64,000 bases of DNA from Myroides sp. NP-2 (GCF_014145665.1 NZ_JACHTD010000005.1:62001-126000); one strand, 5' to 3'; numbered from the stretch's first letter, positions 8,379-17,690 are shown. Numbers and translations are program-made. Notes: generated by a model from the letters alone, not told the origin.

Positions 8379-9299
8379 TTAATCATACCCTATCGTTTGA
8401 TAGTCTAAAGGAATTTTACCAAAGTAAATTGCCTTAACGATTCCGTCCGACACTCCTATTTTTGGCACGTAGATTTGTTTCGCTCCACTGGACTTCATGG
8501 CGAAGGCATAGATGCGCAGGGCGGGGATAATCACATCTGCGCGATCTGGATTCAATCCCAGTAGTGCAATGCGCTCGTCATAGGTCATTTCGGAAAGTCG
8601 CGTTAACTGCTGATTTAGGTACATATAGCTCAAGGGCTTGTCTTGGCTCTTACCCGACATTTTAAAGGCTTTATTGATGTTCCCTCCAGATCCGATAACA
8701 ATCAAGTCGTTCAAGTCTTTGGTTTCTTGTTTTACCCAGGATTGGATGTCGTTCCACACACTTTTTGACACCATATCGTTTAACAGTCGAACGGTTCCAT
8801 TGCGGAAGGATTTGGACGCCGTGGGTTCTCCTTCTTTAAAGATGGTAAACTCCGAACTCCCCCCTCCTACGTCGACAAACATCACATTTTTCGTTTGGTT
8901 GATGTAGTTTTTTAGATCCGTTGAGGCGATGATCATCGCTTCTTTTTCTCCGTCTATGATATTAATTTTAATTTTAGATGCTGCAAAAACGGCTTCAGCC
9001 ACTTCTTGTCCATTGTCTGCTTCGCGCATTGCACTGGTAGCACACGCCATAAAACGTTCGACTTTGTTCACGCGCATTAACAAATAAAAGGCTTGCATCG
9101 CTTCAATCATCCTCTGTTTGGAGGCCACACTGATCTCGCCTTCTGTAAAGACATCTTGCCCCAAGCGGATGGGAACGCGAATCAATGAACTCTTATTAAA
9201 AACAGGATCTTTACCCTTAGCCTCCACTATATTCATAATCAACAAACGCATGGCGTTGGACCCAATATCTATGGCCGCATATTTCTTTATCTTTAACAT
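8379..9299 (-). CDS. ppx: exopolyphosphatase, Ppx/GppA family
   Basis: Ppx/GppA enzymes release orthophosphate from polyphosphate ends or convert pppGpp to ppGpp. The 306-aa sequence has the ASKHA phosphate-1 loop AIDIGSNAMRLLI (9-21) and the phosphate-2 loop VDVGGGSSEFTIF (near 145), with RNGTVRL and GSGGNINK further on. It is the short form without the C-terminal HD domain. It lies one base after ppk1 and at the end of sixA-ppk1-ppx on the minus strand, so synthesis and breakdown of polyphosphate are co-transcribed. Confidence 0.92.
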   Translation of the reverse strand: MLKIKKYAAIDIGSNAMRLLIMNIVEAKGKDPVFNKSSLIRVPIRLGQDVFTEGEISVASKQRMIEAMQAFYLLMRVNKVERFMACATSAMREADNGQEVAEAVFAASKIKINIIDGEKEAMIIASTDLKNYINQTKNVMFVDVGGGSSEFTIFKEGEPTASKSFRNGTVRLLNDMVSKSVWNDIQSWVKQETKDLNDLIVIGSGGNINKAFKMSGKSQDKPLSYMYLNQQLTRLSEMTYDERIALLGLNPDRADVIIPALRIYAFAMKSSGAKQIYVPKIGVSDGIVKAIYFGKIPLDYQTIGYD

Positions 9300-9300
9300 A

Positions 9301-11409
9301 TTATCCTTTAAGTTTGTTCATGTAATAACGATACATCTCTCGTTGTGATTGGAAGTCCGCTTCTCCTTTTCGCTCACGGTACTTATTAGTTAGATCGCCA
9401 GATTGTATACGCGTTTTCACATTGCCCTTCCACCCTATCTCAAAGGTTTCGATCAATTCTTTTTTAATGTTTTCATCGTAAATAGGACAAGTTACTTCCA
9501 CGCGTTCATCTAAATTACGCGTCATAAAATCTGCAGATGAAATATACACTTCGGGATTGTTGTTGTTGCCAAAAATATAAATACGCGAATGCTCTAAAAA
9601 GCGATCCACTACGCTAATTGCCTCAATATTTTCACTCATTCCAGGAATACCGGGAACTAAACAGCAAATACCGCGAATAATCAGCTGTATTTTTACCCCA
9701 ACATTACTGGCTTCGTATAAGCGATCTACCATCCTCAAATCGGATAGGCTATTCATTTTCAAACGGATTGATGCAGGTAGCCCATTTTTGGCATTTCGAA
9801 TCTCGCGATCTATTAATTTATTGAATCCCGATCGGGTGTAGTGGGGCGATACCAAAAGGTGTTTGTATTTGTGTACGCGGTAATTCACCTGTAGAAACTC
9901 AAATACTTTTGACACATCTTTTAGGATTTGATTGTGGGAGGTCAACAAGGTTACATCGGTGTATATTTTCGCTGAGCTTTCGTTAAAGTTTCCAGTGGAA
10001 ACGAATCCGTAGCGTTTAATCTTTTTGTTTTCCAGGCGTTCAATCACGCATATTTTACTGTGTACTTTAAGTCCTTTTACTCCAAAAATAAGCTGAACGC
10101 CTTCGGATTGCATTAATTCGGAATAGTAAATATTACTCGCCTCGTCAAAACGCGCTTGCAGCTCAATTTGCGCGATTACCTTTTTCCCATTTTTAACTGC
10201 ATTGATCAGCGAGCTAATAATTTGGGAGTTTTTCGCTAAGCGATATAGGGTAATCTTAATCGACAACACTTGTGGGTCTAAAGCAGCTTCGCGCAATAAA
10301 CGCACCAGGTAAGAGAATGATTGGTAGGGTGTATAGATGAGGTAATCTCGTTTTTGAAGCTGTTGAATAATACTGTCTTCCATATCTAAGCCTACCACTG
10401 CTGCAGGAACTTGCTTGGGATAAGTCAAATCCAATCGCCCCAAAGTAGGAAAACTCATATAATCGCGTCGATTGTGGTAACGCCCCCCTGGGATGATGCT
10501 GTCGTTCATCTCAATCTCCACATTTTCCAATAGATAGTCCAATAAATCTTGATCCATCTCTTGGTCGTAGACAAAGCGAACAATCTCCCCTTCTTTACGG
10601 TCTCTTACGCCACTAGATATTTTTTCAACAAAAGATTTGTGCAAATCGGTATCTACCCCTAATTCAGCATCACGGGTAATCTTAATCATAAAGGCTTTCT
10701 CGGCTTTATAATCGAAAATACTAAAAATTGACGCTAAGTTATCGCGTATAATATCGTCGATCATGATGATGTATTTTTTATCATCATCTGAAGGTAGTTC
10801 GACAAATCGATTGACAATATTGGGAATTTCGATAATGGCGTATCGCGTTCCCTTTTCCCGTTTATTTGCTTTACTTCTTTTGCTGCGCAATTCCTCGTCC
10901 ACCTCTAGTTTAACGGCCAAATACCCATGTGTGTCGCGCAACAGTGGGAAAGGTGCCAAATCACTGAGGATAACCGTCACTAAATCGTGGGAAAGTGTAT
11001 GTAAAAAATAATCTTTGACAAAGGCTTTTTGCTTGTCATTGATTGTTTTTTCGTTGAGGATAAATATTTTTTCCGCTTCCAGTTGTTTTTCTATTTCAGC
11101 TAGAATGCGCAAACTTTCGCTTTGCAACACAATCACGCGGTTGGTGATTTGCGTCAGCAAGTCTTTCACTACTACTCCACTTCCCAAGCGGCGGTTGCTT
11201 TGACCAGTTAACACCATACGGCGAATTGTAGCATAGCGCACTCTGAAAAACTCATCTAAATTATTGGAAAAAATACCAATAAAACGGAGGCGTTCGAGTA
11301 AGGGAACAGTTACGTCTCCTGCTTCTTGTAGAACTCTTTCATTAAAAGCTAACCAGCTTTTCTCACGATCAACGTAAAAATATTTAGGTGTTACAGTAGT
11401 TGTATTCAT
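9301..11409 (-). CDS. ppk1: polyphosphate kinase 1
   Basis: Ppk1 reversibly moves the gamma phosphate of ATP onto polyphosphate chains. The 702-aa length is normal. The sequence shows the N-terminal domain (SWLAFNERVLQEA, SNNLDEFFRVRYA), the first active-site block KVHSKICVIER with the catalytic His (E. coli His435 equivalent), GFVSTGNFNESSAKIYTD, and the second block with FLEHSRIYIFGN (His592 equivalent) and SADFMTRNLDERVEV. It is encoded between sixA and ppx with gaps of 3 and 1 bases. Confidence 0.96.
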   Translation of the reverse strand: MNTTTVTPKYFYVDREKSWLAFNERVLQEAGDVTVPLLERLRFIGIFSNNLDEFFRVRYATIRRMVLTGQSNRRLGSGVVVKDLLTQITNRVIVLQSESLRILAEIEKQLEAEKIFILNEKTINDKQKAFVKDYFLHTLSHDLVTVILSDLAPFPLLRDTHGYLAVKLEVDEELRSKRSKANKREKGTRYAIIEIPNIVNRFVELPSDDDKKYIIMIDDIIRDNLASIFSIFDYKAEKAFMIKITRDAELGVDTDLHKSFVEKISSGVRDRKEGEIVRFVYDQEMDQDLLDYLLENVEIEMNDSIIPGGRYHNRRDYMSFPTLGRLDLTYPKQVPAAVVGLDMEDSIIQQLQKRDYLIYTPYQSFSYLVRLLREAALDPQVLSIKITLYRLAKNSQIISSLINAVKNGKKVIAQIELQARFDEASNIYYSELMQSEGVQLIFGVKGLKVHSKICVIERLENKKIKRYGFVSTGNFNESSAKIYTDVTLLTSHNQILKDVSKVFEFLQVNYRVHKYKHLLVSPHYTRSGFNKLIDREIRNAKNGLPASIRLKMNSLSDLRMVDRLYEASNVGVKIQLIIRGICCLVPGIPGMSENIEAISVVDRFLEHSRIYIFGNNNNPEVYISSADFMTRNLDERVEVTCPIYDENIKKELIETFEIGWKGNVKTRIQSGDLTNKYRERKGEADFQSQREMYRYYMNKLKG

Positions 11410-11412
11410 TAT

Positions 11413-11901
11413 TTATTTTAAATCTCTTGGAAAAACTTTACTAATTACAGTTCCGTTCTTAATCGCTTTCCAATCCTCTTGGGGGAAGTCCATGACAACT
11501 ACGCCTGAGGTCGGTACATTATCAATCGAAACCATACCAAATTTATTAACAAAATCTGTGATAGCATCATTATGACCAAAAATAATCAGTGTATTGTGTG
11601 TATTTTCACATTTTTTTATCGTTCGCGCCAATTTCTTGACATCGAAAGTATAAATATCTTCTTTTTCAATGACATAAGCGGGGTTGATATCTAGGTTTTG
11701 ACAAAAAATTGCAGCGGTTTGTTGGGCGCGTTTTGCAGTACTAGTCCAAACGATAAAACGATCAGGCAAAAGGGAGCTGATCGCATGGGAAACCAAAAGA
11801 GCATCTTGAACCCCTCTATCTTTAGAGATGGGTCTATTTTTATCTTCTGTAATCGTATCCCAACACGACTTAGCATGTCTAATTAAAATAAGCGTTTTCA
11901 T
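11413..11901 (-). CDS. sixA: SixA-type phosphohistidine phosphatase
   Basis: This is a 162-aa histidine phosphatase of the SixA branch. The catalytic RHA motif is LILIRHAKS (4-12), with WTSTAKRAQQTA for the second Arg and IIFGHNDAITDFVN for the second His. SixA in E. coli dephosphorylates phosphohistidine on signalling phosphotransfer proteins; the substrate in this phylum is not known. It is the first gene of the sixA-ppk1-ppx unit, so a link to phosphate metabolism is plausible but inferred. Confidence 0.88.
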   Translation of the reverse strand: MKTLILIRHAKSCWDTITEDKNRPISKDRGVQDALLVSHAISSLLPDRFIVWTSTAKRAQQTAAIFCQNLDINPAYVIEKEDIYTFDVKKLARTIKKCENTHNTLIIFGHNDAITDFVNKFGMVSIDNVPTSGVVVMDFPQEDWKAIKNGTVISKVFPRDLK

Positions 11902-12031
11902 AACTAATTATTTTTTTTACTATTTTAATTAACAAAATAGTGATTATTTTATTTTATTTTTTCATAGTTATTATTAAATCTAAGAAAAAAAATTAGAAAA
12001 AAATATATTTTAAGCTATAAAATAAAAACTT

Positions 12032-12039
12032 TACTTTTG
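12032..12039 (+). promoter_or_regulatory. -7 box for the DUF4199 gene
   Basis: TACTTTTG matches the Bacteroidetes -7 consensus TAnnTTTG and lies 24 bases before the ATG at 12064. No clear TTG -33 element precedes it. Confidence 0.4.
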
Positions 12040-12063
12040 AAGCTTACACTTTAAGCTAATACA

Positions 12064-12621
12064 ATGAAAAAATTCTCTATTGAATTCAAATGGGCAGCTG
12101 TGGCAACCTTAGCAGCATTGATTTGGATGTTTATAGGAAAGTCAATGGGATTTCACACAGAAAAGGTGCGTTATGAAGTGCTTCTTGAAATGCTATTTAG
12201 TTTTTTACTCTTCATTTTTTACTGGTTGGGCATTCGCCAAAAAAAGAAAGAGTATTACAACAATGTCATCCAATGGCAACAAGCCTTTCTTACGGGATTG
12301 GTTATGTGCGTGATGATTACGCTTTTCTTCCCTATCGTTCAGTTCATTACTTTCAATCAAGTGAGTCCACATTTTATGGAGACACTAGCACAAGCGCTGA
12401 TCAACGAGGCGAATATGGCACCAGAGGAAGCCTATCAAAATGCTTCTTTTGACTTATTTTTAAGAAATGGAGTGATGAATAATCTCTCATTTGGTATTAT
12501 CTTTACTACTATTATTTCTTACTTTTTAAAAACAAAGAATTACGACCAAGTAAAAGCCGCAGCACACAAGCCAGAGATGGTTAAAGTGAAAAAGCAAAAG
12601 GGCAAAACAAAACGAAAATAA
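12064..12621 (+). CDS. DUF4199 domain membrane protein
   Basis: This 185-aa protein has four hydrophobic segments (about 10-27, 38-60, 78-100 and 140-160). The order of N-terminal MKKFSIEFKWA, the amphipathic loop rich in Met/Glu at 105-130 and the very basic Lys/Arg tail (KVKKQKGKTKRK) fits DUF4199, a Bacteroidetes inner-membrane family of unknown function. It sits 19 bases before kdsA and is probably co-transcribed with it. Confidence 0.75.
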   Translation: MKKFSIEFKWAAVATLAALIWMFIGKSMGFHTEKVRYEVLLEMLFSFLLFIFYWLGIRQKKKEYYNNVIQWQQAFLTGLVMCVMITLFFPIVQFITFNQVSPHFMETLAQALINEANMAPEEAYQNASFDLFLRNGVMNNLSFGIIFTTIISYFLKTKNYDQVKAAAHKPEMVKVKKQKGKTKRK

Positions 12622-12640
12622 TTCTAATACAAACACAACT

Positions 12641-13459
12641 ATGGATATCCGAAACATACCACAAATAAAAAATACGGCGGCTGATAATTTCTTTTTATTA
12701 GCGGGACCATGTGCCATTGAGAGTGAAGAAATGGCGATGCGCATTGCGGAACACATCATCAAAGTAACGGATAAATTGCAGATTCCCTATGTATTCAAAG
12801 GGTCTTTCAAAAAAGCAAATCGTTCGAGAATTGACAGTTTTACGGGGATTGGCGATGAAAAAGCGCTAAAAATACTCGCCAAAGTAGGAAAAGAATTTGG
12901 TGTGCCAACTGTAACAGACATTCACGAATCGTCGGATGCTGCTCTAGCAGCGGAATATGTAGACATTTTACAAATCCCCGCATTTTTAGTTCGCCAGACG
13001 GATTTAGTGGTGGCAGCAGCCCAAACAGGTAAGGTGGTTAACTTGAAGAAAGGCCAATTCATGAGCCCTGAAAGTATGAAACACGCGGTACAAAAAGTAT
13101 TGGACTGTCAAAATGAAAATGTTATGGTTACCGATCGAGGCACTATGTTTGGTTACCAAGATATGATTGTTGACTACCGCGGTATTCCAACGATGAAGCA
13201 GTTTGCCTCAACGGTTTTAGACATTACGCATTCCCTACAACAACCCAACCAATCAAGTGGGGTTACAGGAGGGCGTCCTGACTTAATCGAAACGGTAGCC
13301 AAAGCAGGTATTGCCGTTGGTGTTGATGGAATTTTCTTAGAGACACACTTCAATCCAGCTGAAGCAAAAAGTGATGGGGCGAATATGTTGCACTTAGATC
13401 ACTTTGAAAATTTAATGACAAAATTAGTAGCTATTAGACAAACGGTTCGCCAGTTCTAA
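12641..13459 (+). CDS. kdsA: 3-deoxy-8-phosphooctulonate synthase KdsA
   Basis: KdsA condenses phosphoenolpyruvate with arabinose 5-phosphate to give KDO 8-phosphate, the first step to the KDO of lipopolysaccharide. The 272-aa sequence contains LLAGPCAIESEE, YVFKGSFKKANRS, PTVTDIHES, DILQIPAFLVRQTDL, NLKKGQFMSP, DRGTMFGY and the C-terminal GIFLETHFNPAEAKSDG, all hallmark blocks. The length is normal. It is followed by a terminator and then a decayed duplicate of another gene's tail. Confidence 0.96.
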   Translation: MDIRNIPQIKNTAADNFFLLAGPCAIESEEMAMRIAEHIIKVTDKLQIPYVFKGSFKKANRSRIDSFTGIGDEKALKILAKVGKEFGVPTVTDIHESSDAALAAEYVDILQIPAFLVRQTDLVVAAAQTGKVVNLKKGQFMSPESMKHAVQKVLDCQNENVMVTDRGTMFGYQDMIVDYRGIPTMKQFASTVLDITHSLQQPNQSSGVTGGRPDLIETVAKAGIAVGVDGIFLETHFNPAEAKSDGANMLHLDHFENLMTKLVAIRQTVRQF

Positions 13460-13473
13460 AGTTTATCATATGA

Positions 13474-13505
13474 AAAGAGGATGCCCCAAGCATCCTCTTT
13501 TTATT
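13474..13505 (+). terminator. kdsA terminator
   Basis: AAAGAGGATG (13474-13483) pairs with CATCCTCTTT (13491-13500), followed by more T. Its 3' half continues into sequence homologous to the flank of the 14417-16867 gene. Confidence 0.75.
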
Positions 13506-13664
13506 TGGTATTAGGTTATTTCGTTTTCTTTGGCATAGGCAAGTATGCGCGTATTCTTTATGGGATTCGCGGTCATAGGTGTACCCCAGGCCGTTTTGAT
13601 ACAAGTAACCGATGGTATTCCAAGCATTTGCATAGTCTTGTTGTACTGCTTGTTCCAAGTAATA
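13494..13664 (-). pseudogene. decayed, internally deleted copy of the WG/Sel1 gene tail
   Basis: Bases 13494-13566 match 14399-14472 (terminator edge plus the last codons of the 816-aa gene). Bases 13566-13664 match 14877-14974 (the Sel1 repeat with YLEQAxQQDYANAWNTIGYL). About 400 bases that separate these parts in the intact gene are missing. The join shifts the frame, so no protein can be made. The copies differ at scattered bases, so the event is not recent. Confidence 0.85.
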
Positions 13665-13929
13665 CCGTTGCTTTGTATGTTGTTGACACTGTGCTATAGA
13701 TTGAAACAAATAGATTTACTCCACGATTTTAACATCTAAGGCAATCTAAGACACGGATTGCCGAGGGATCGGTTGACGCTTCATGCTCTGCTAAAAAAGA
13801 CATTAACTATTCAACCATTAGTCTGAAAATGCATCAACAATACAAATAAGCAGCTTCTACACAATAGGATACACATATAAAACACTTTACATTTACTACT
13901 CCTAACTTCAAGTTTTATCCAAAAAAATA

Positions 13930-14012
13930 TGGCCCGTGTGGTAGGTGGTGGTATTGGAAACAACCACAACGCTACTTGAAGCGTAGGACACCTAAACCTG
14001 GCGGGCTTTTTT
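13930..14012 (+). ncRNA. candidate structured RNA (leader or small RNA) with multi-stem fold
   Basis: Four stems nest. GCCCG 13932-13936 pairs with CGGGC 14002-14006. TAGGTG 13942-13947 pairs with CACCTA 13989-13994. Within that, hairpin GTGGT 13948-13952 pairs with ACCAC 13963-13967, and hairpin ACGCT 13969-13973 pairs with AGCGT 13980-13984. This gives an outer helix and a three-way junction. The closing helix is followed by TTTTTT (14007-14012), and the ATG of a small ORF lies 20 bases on. It looks like a cis-regulatory leader ending in a terminator, or an independent small RNA. The Flavo-1 motif is one published class to compare; I cannot say that it matches. Confidence 0.55.
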
Positions 14013-14031
14013 AATTCTAAATTCAAGTATT

Positions 14032-14343
14032 ATGAACCCCAAAAACTCACACCAATTCCTTACAACTTCCAATCTTCCATATCCCTATGAGTCAACTAAT
14101 AGTCCTTGCAGTGAAGTAGACCAACACAATTTAGCACTTCTCGCCGCTCTTTATGAGGTAAACGCCGATTTTGCTTCTTATGCCAAAAGCATAAATGAAC
14201 TTTTTTACTACTACGTACAGCATTGTTCTTCTCAAGGTGATGACTTTTTTTTAACGCCCACAGATGTACACAGCGTATTGGATGTAGTCAATCTACTTCA
14301 ACAACTGAAAGAGCCAGTTCCTCAAGTGTTACATGAAGAATAA
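14032..14343 (+). CDS. small hypothetical protein behind the structured RNA
   Basis: This 103-aa protein is soluble and acidic-neutral, with a disordered Ser/Asn/Pro-rich N-terminus (1-30). A helical part (31-66, NLALLAALYEVNADFASYAKSI) and a C-terminal helix (LDVVNLLQQLKEP) follow. No family is recognised. It starts 20 bases after the T-run of the candidate RNA, so its expression may depend on whether that structure terminates transcription. A strong shared terminator follows it. The short length and lack of a known family keep confidence moderate. Confidence 0.55.
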   Translation: MNPKNSHQFLTTSNLPYPYESTNSPCSEVDQHNLALLAALYEVNADFASYAKSINELFYYYVQHCSSQGDDFFLTPTDVHSVLDVVNLLQQLKEPVPQVLHEE

Positions 14344-14369
14344 CACTCCAATCTCTTACATGTAAAAAA

Positions 14370-14406
14370 AGGATAAGGGAGAACATTTTTCTCCCTTATC
14401 CTCTTT
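14370..14406. terminator. bidirectional terminator between convergent genes
   Basis: AGGATAAGGGAGA (14370-14382) pairs with TCTCCCTTATCCT (14390-14402), with A-rich and T-rich flanks. It serves the plus-strand small ORF and the minus-strand WG/Sel1 gene. Confidence 0.8.
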
Positions 14407-14416
14407 TTATTTGGTA

Positions 14417-16867
14417 TTAAATTATTTCATTTTCTTTGGCATAAGCAAGTATGCGCGTATACTTTATAGGATCTTTATACTGAGGATGCTCGTTATAATA
14501 GTATAAGAGGCGCTCTACGGCATAAAAATAGCTGGAGTGTTCCAATGCTTGCTCATAGTGCTGAATGGCTTTCTCTTCGCTTAATTTTACGCCATAGCCA
14601 TAATCGTATAAAATACCGTAATAAATGTGAATATAAGGTTCTGTTCTATTGCGCTTCAAATACCGTAACACTTGTTCAAATTCTCTTCTTTGGTAGTGAA
14701 TTTCCACCAAGTTTTGAGCATAAGCACCATAGTAGTGTTCTGCTGCACTATAGTAGGATACGGCCTTGTCAAAATCTTGCGCTACATCTTGTCCGTAGAA
14801 GTACAGATCACCGAGATTCATATTTGCCCAAATACAACCTAAGGCCACGGCTTTTTCATAAGCCGCTAACATCGCCTCGCGGTCATAGGTGTACCCCAGG
14901 CCATTTTGATACAAGTAACCGATGGTATTCCACGCATTTGCATAGTCTTGTTGTGCTGCCTGTTCCAAGTAATATACCCCTTGATCCACATCCGTCCACA
15001 GCTGCTGATCCTCTGTTAAGAGTAATCCCAACTCATACTGCATACGCGCATCGCCACGTTTTGCACCCAGGGTAAAATACTTCATCGCCTCCGACCAATC
15101 TGCCTGATCTCGTGCATCGCATCCTCTTTTGTATAGGGTGTCTACATCGAAATACGCTTCATAGTCATCGCCCATACGCTGGATCCAAGCTTGGTAAAAG
15201 GCAATAAAAACACTCAAATCTTTTCCCCTTAGGTTATAGCGCTGCTCATATAATTGCCCCATTTGTTCGTCGGAAACGGCTATGCAATTCCAATTGTCAT
15301 CCACATAGTACAGCTGGTTTTGTGCAAATAGACATATTTGTTGGGTATAGCGATCAATAGGTGCTGAAATATGGGTGTAGCATTCACTTAAAAACCCCGT
15401 TTCATAGTTGTAATAGCGCATGCCTTGTTTTTCGATTACTTGAACAAAAGGATGATTCAGGTGTTCGATTTTGACAAAGGCATTGGATCGTTCTATCAAC
15501 CATAAATCCTGTGCGGCATGGTATAAACCACAGCTTTGTTCGCTGTGAACAACATAGGTATCTGGGCTATAATTGCACAGGTATTTTGCGTGAATCTTAC
15601 TGATTGAAAGGTCGTGCAAGCGTTGCTGATGCTCTTGGCAATCCCATAGCATCCATTGCTTATTAACTTTATAGGCAAACGTGTTGTAGTTGGTAAAATT
15701 CAAAAGCTGATCCACCTCTTCTACGACAACCTTCCCCTTCGGATCAAGGATACTTATTTTCTTTTGGTACTTATTGGGTTTAACCCAAAAATATCCCCTA
15801 GACAATTCTTCTAAGGCCTCTTCTGGGTATTCGCCTATCCATTGCCCATCAAGTGTATAGTATTTTCGCTTGGCGGTATGTTGCTGTGCAGTATAGAATT
15901 TATGCGGATAATCCAACACAAAAGGAAAGGCACTTGGTTCGCTTATGATGTATTTTCCCGTATAGTCCATCAATTGGTACTGTCCTTGTTGGAGGACATT
16001 GTAAAAACCGCTAAACACTTGTTCTATTTCATCGTATGCTGGCGGTATTCCCCACTGCAGGGTATCGAGATTGATTAAGCCCATTTTATCGGCGATACAG
16101 GCAATTCCCACTGTGGTTTGGTGGATGCTATACGCATCAAAGGCATCGTCATAAATCAACGGAAAGAGTAATTCACCTTGTTCATTGATATAAGAAAACT
16201 TCCCTCCTTGCTCCACCACGGCTAAGTTGACTTCGCTAAAATCGTATATAGCATCGTATATAGCGGGAAGCAATACAGTACCATCAGTTGCTTTAAGTCC
16301 CCACTTTTCAGCTTCTTCAAAGCGAATTGTGCGGGTTGGTCTGCGGATGTCTTCTTCCCAATACCCCAAGCCATACTTCACCCAATCCTGTTGGAGTGCT
16401 TCCAAAAAAGAGGTGTAACCAGAAGATTGAATGAACTCGTCGAGCAAGTGGATATCGCCTTGTTCGATCGCTTGCTGGTACAACAGCCATTTTTCATGGA
16501 TTTCTGCCATCCACTCTTTGGCTTGCTCTTTGGGCGACTCTTCATTCATCGTGTACACATCACTAGCATCCAAATAAAACGTATCATAGGGCAATTCGTA
16601 GAGAAATTCAAACATTTGTGTGACCGCTGTTGTAAAATCGGCGACCTCTTCCAGTTGATAGGTTTCCGTCAATAGATCGTAGAAATCACTCAGTCGAAGG
16701 AGTCCCTCCTCTTTATCAAAATAGAGGGCTTCGCCCTTTGCCCGTGGATTGGCAGATAGCAAAGGAAGGAGTAGATCTGGAATAACATAATTCCACTCTC
16801 CGAGATAGCCCTCAAACATGTGTTGAGTCTGACTGTCTAGGTTGTAGAGGTAAATGCGATGTGCCAT
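14417..16867 (-). CDS. WG-repeat and Sel1-repeat protein
   Basis: This 816-aa cytoplasmic protein has no signal peptide or membrane helix. Residues 1-180 are unique and acidic. About 180-530 contain WG/KWG-type beta-propeller repeats (GLKATDGTVLLPAIYDAIYDFS, then INEQGELLFPLIYDDAF and similar). About 585-760 are Sel1/TPR-like repeats (AMKYFTLGAKRGDARMQYELGLL, YLEQAAQQDYANAWNTIGYLYQNG, AYEKAVALGCIWANMNLGDLY). Both repeat types serve protein-protein contact; no catalytic motif is seen. Proteins of this kind often sit near polymorphic toxin systems, but the role here is unknown. A decayed tail copy lies at 13.5 kb. Confidence 0.85.
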   Translation of the reverse strand: MAHRIYLYNLDSQTQHMFEGYLGEWNYVIPDLLLPLLSANPRAKGEALYFDKEEGLLRLSDFYDLLTETYQLEEVADFTTAVTQMFEFLYELPYDTFYLDASDVYTMNEESPKEQAKEWMAEIHEKWLLYQQAIEQGDIHLLDEFIQSSGYTSFLEALQQDWVKYGLGYWEEDIRRPTRTIRFEEAEKWGLKATDGTVLLPAIYDAIYDFSEVNLAVVEQGGKFSYINEQGELLFPLIYDDAFDAYSIHQTTVGIACIADKMGLINLDTLQWGIPPAYDEIEQVFSGFYNVLQQGQYQLMDYTGKYIISEPSAFPFVLDYPHKFYTAQQHTAKRKYYTLDGQWIGEYPEEALEELSRGYFWVKPNKYQKKISILDPKGKVVVEEVDQLLNFTNYNTFAYKVNKQWMLWDCQEHQQRLHDLSISKIHAKYLCNYSPDTYVVHSEQSCGLYHAAQDLWLIERSNAFVKIEHLNHPFVQVIEKQGMRYYNYETGFLSECYTHISAPIDRYTQQICLFAQNQLYYVDDNWNCIAVSDEQMGQLYEQRYNLRGKDLSVFIAFYQAWIQRMGDDYEAYFDVDTLYKRGCDARDQADWSEAMKYFTLGAKRGDARMQYELGLLLTEDQQLWTDVDQGVYYLEQAAQQDYANAWNTIGYLYQNGLGYTYDREAMLAAYEKAVALGCIWANMNLGDLYFYGQDVAQDFDKAVSYYSAAEHYYGAYAQNLVEIHYQRREFEQVLRYLKRNRTEPYIHIYYGILYDYGYGVKLSEEKAIQHYEQALEHSSYFYAVERLLYYYNEHPQYKDPIKYTRILAYAKENEII

Positions 16868-16973
16868 ACTTTATTTTATCCAAAAATAAAACGATGAAGA
16901 GTCAAAAAAAATAATTTTTATATAAATCACTAAAAATAGCTAGTGACGAATATCACTGTGGGTGTGCAGTCGC

Positions 16974-17546
16974 TTATTTGAGCTTGATTTCTTTGATTAA
17001 GGCATTCATGGGAATCGCCTTCACTTCTTTATCTTGTAACAAGAAGATATATTCAGTTGTTTTACCGATTAAAATTCCGCGAATTTGAGCGTTATCCGCA
17101 TAGGTAATTCCAATGTTTGGTGCAAGTAGGATGTTTTTTTTGTAGTATTTAGCATAGATATCCGCCGCTAAAAATAGGTACAAAACAAAGAGAAGCACTC
17201 CCAACGTGTATTTTTGTCCAGCATACCATTTATGCTGATTGACATTGAACACGAACTTCGAATAAGAAGTAGGGTATTTTTTTTGCCAAAATAAATCAAT
17301 TTGATAAACTAAAAGAGTGATGAACAAGGTTCCTAAGGTAAATAATGCAATTGTAAAATCGCCAAAAGGCGCGATTAAGAAATCGAACAAACCTGCAAAA
17401 TCAAAGATATTGATATCAAAGAGGATAAATTTCTTGTAATTAAACAGCATACCTATAGCAACTGCTACTAAATAAGCGATCGTTAAAAGCGTTTGCATAT
17501 TTTTGCATAAACGCTTGACAACTGAATTGGAAGTTAGGTTATTCAT
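16974..17546 (-). CDS. hypothetical membrane protein
   Basis: This 190-aa protein starts at ATG 17546 (MNNLTSNSVVKRLC), chosen because the 20 extra codons of the longer frame are polar and unlike a leader. Hydrophobic stretches lie at about 17-35, 45-58, 64-80 and 118-135. The C-terminal 60 residues are soluble and beta-like (NIGITYADNAQIRGILIGKTTEYIFLLQDKEV), probably a small cytoplasmic SH3- or KOW-like fold. The family is unknown, and no neighbour suggests a role. Confidence 0.65.
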   Translation of the reverse strand: MNNLTSNSVVKRLCKNMQTLLTIAYLVAVAIGMLFNYKKFILFDINIFDFAGLFDFLIAPFGDFTIALFTLGTLFITLLVYQIDLFWQKKYPTSYSKFVFNVNQHKWYAGQKYTLGVLLFVLYLFLAADIYAKYYKKNILLAPNIGITYADNAQIRGILIGKTTEYIFLLQDKEVKAIPMNALIKEIKLK

Positions 17547-17647
17547 GCGATAGGGTTCCGAAATAAACGGGTTAAAGTTGCACTCTGTTCCAGCGCTAAA
17601 ATACACAAAAAAACCTAGGCTTTAAATAGAAGTAAAATACACATAAA

Positions 17648-17690
17648 AAAAAACGAGCAAGTACTACTTTCGCATACCCACTCGTTTTTA
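17648..17690 (-). terminator. terminator of the siderophore importer operon
   Basis: Complementary AAAACGAG and CTCGTTTT arms lie about 20 bases apart with an A-tract on the plus strand, hence a T-tract on the minus strand. It sits 30 bases beyond the last gene of the operon. Confidence 0.65.

Noticed and set aside
13434..13709. Minus-strand ORF of 91 codons carrying a Sel1-like piece
   Set aside because: It is a reading of the decayed tail copy and overlaps the kdsA end; treated as pseudogene.
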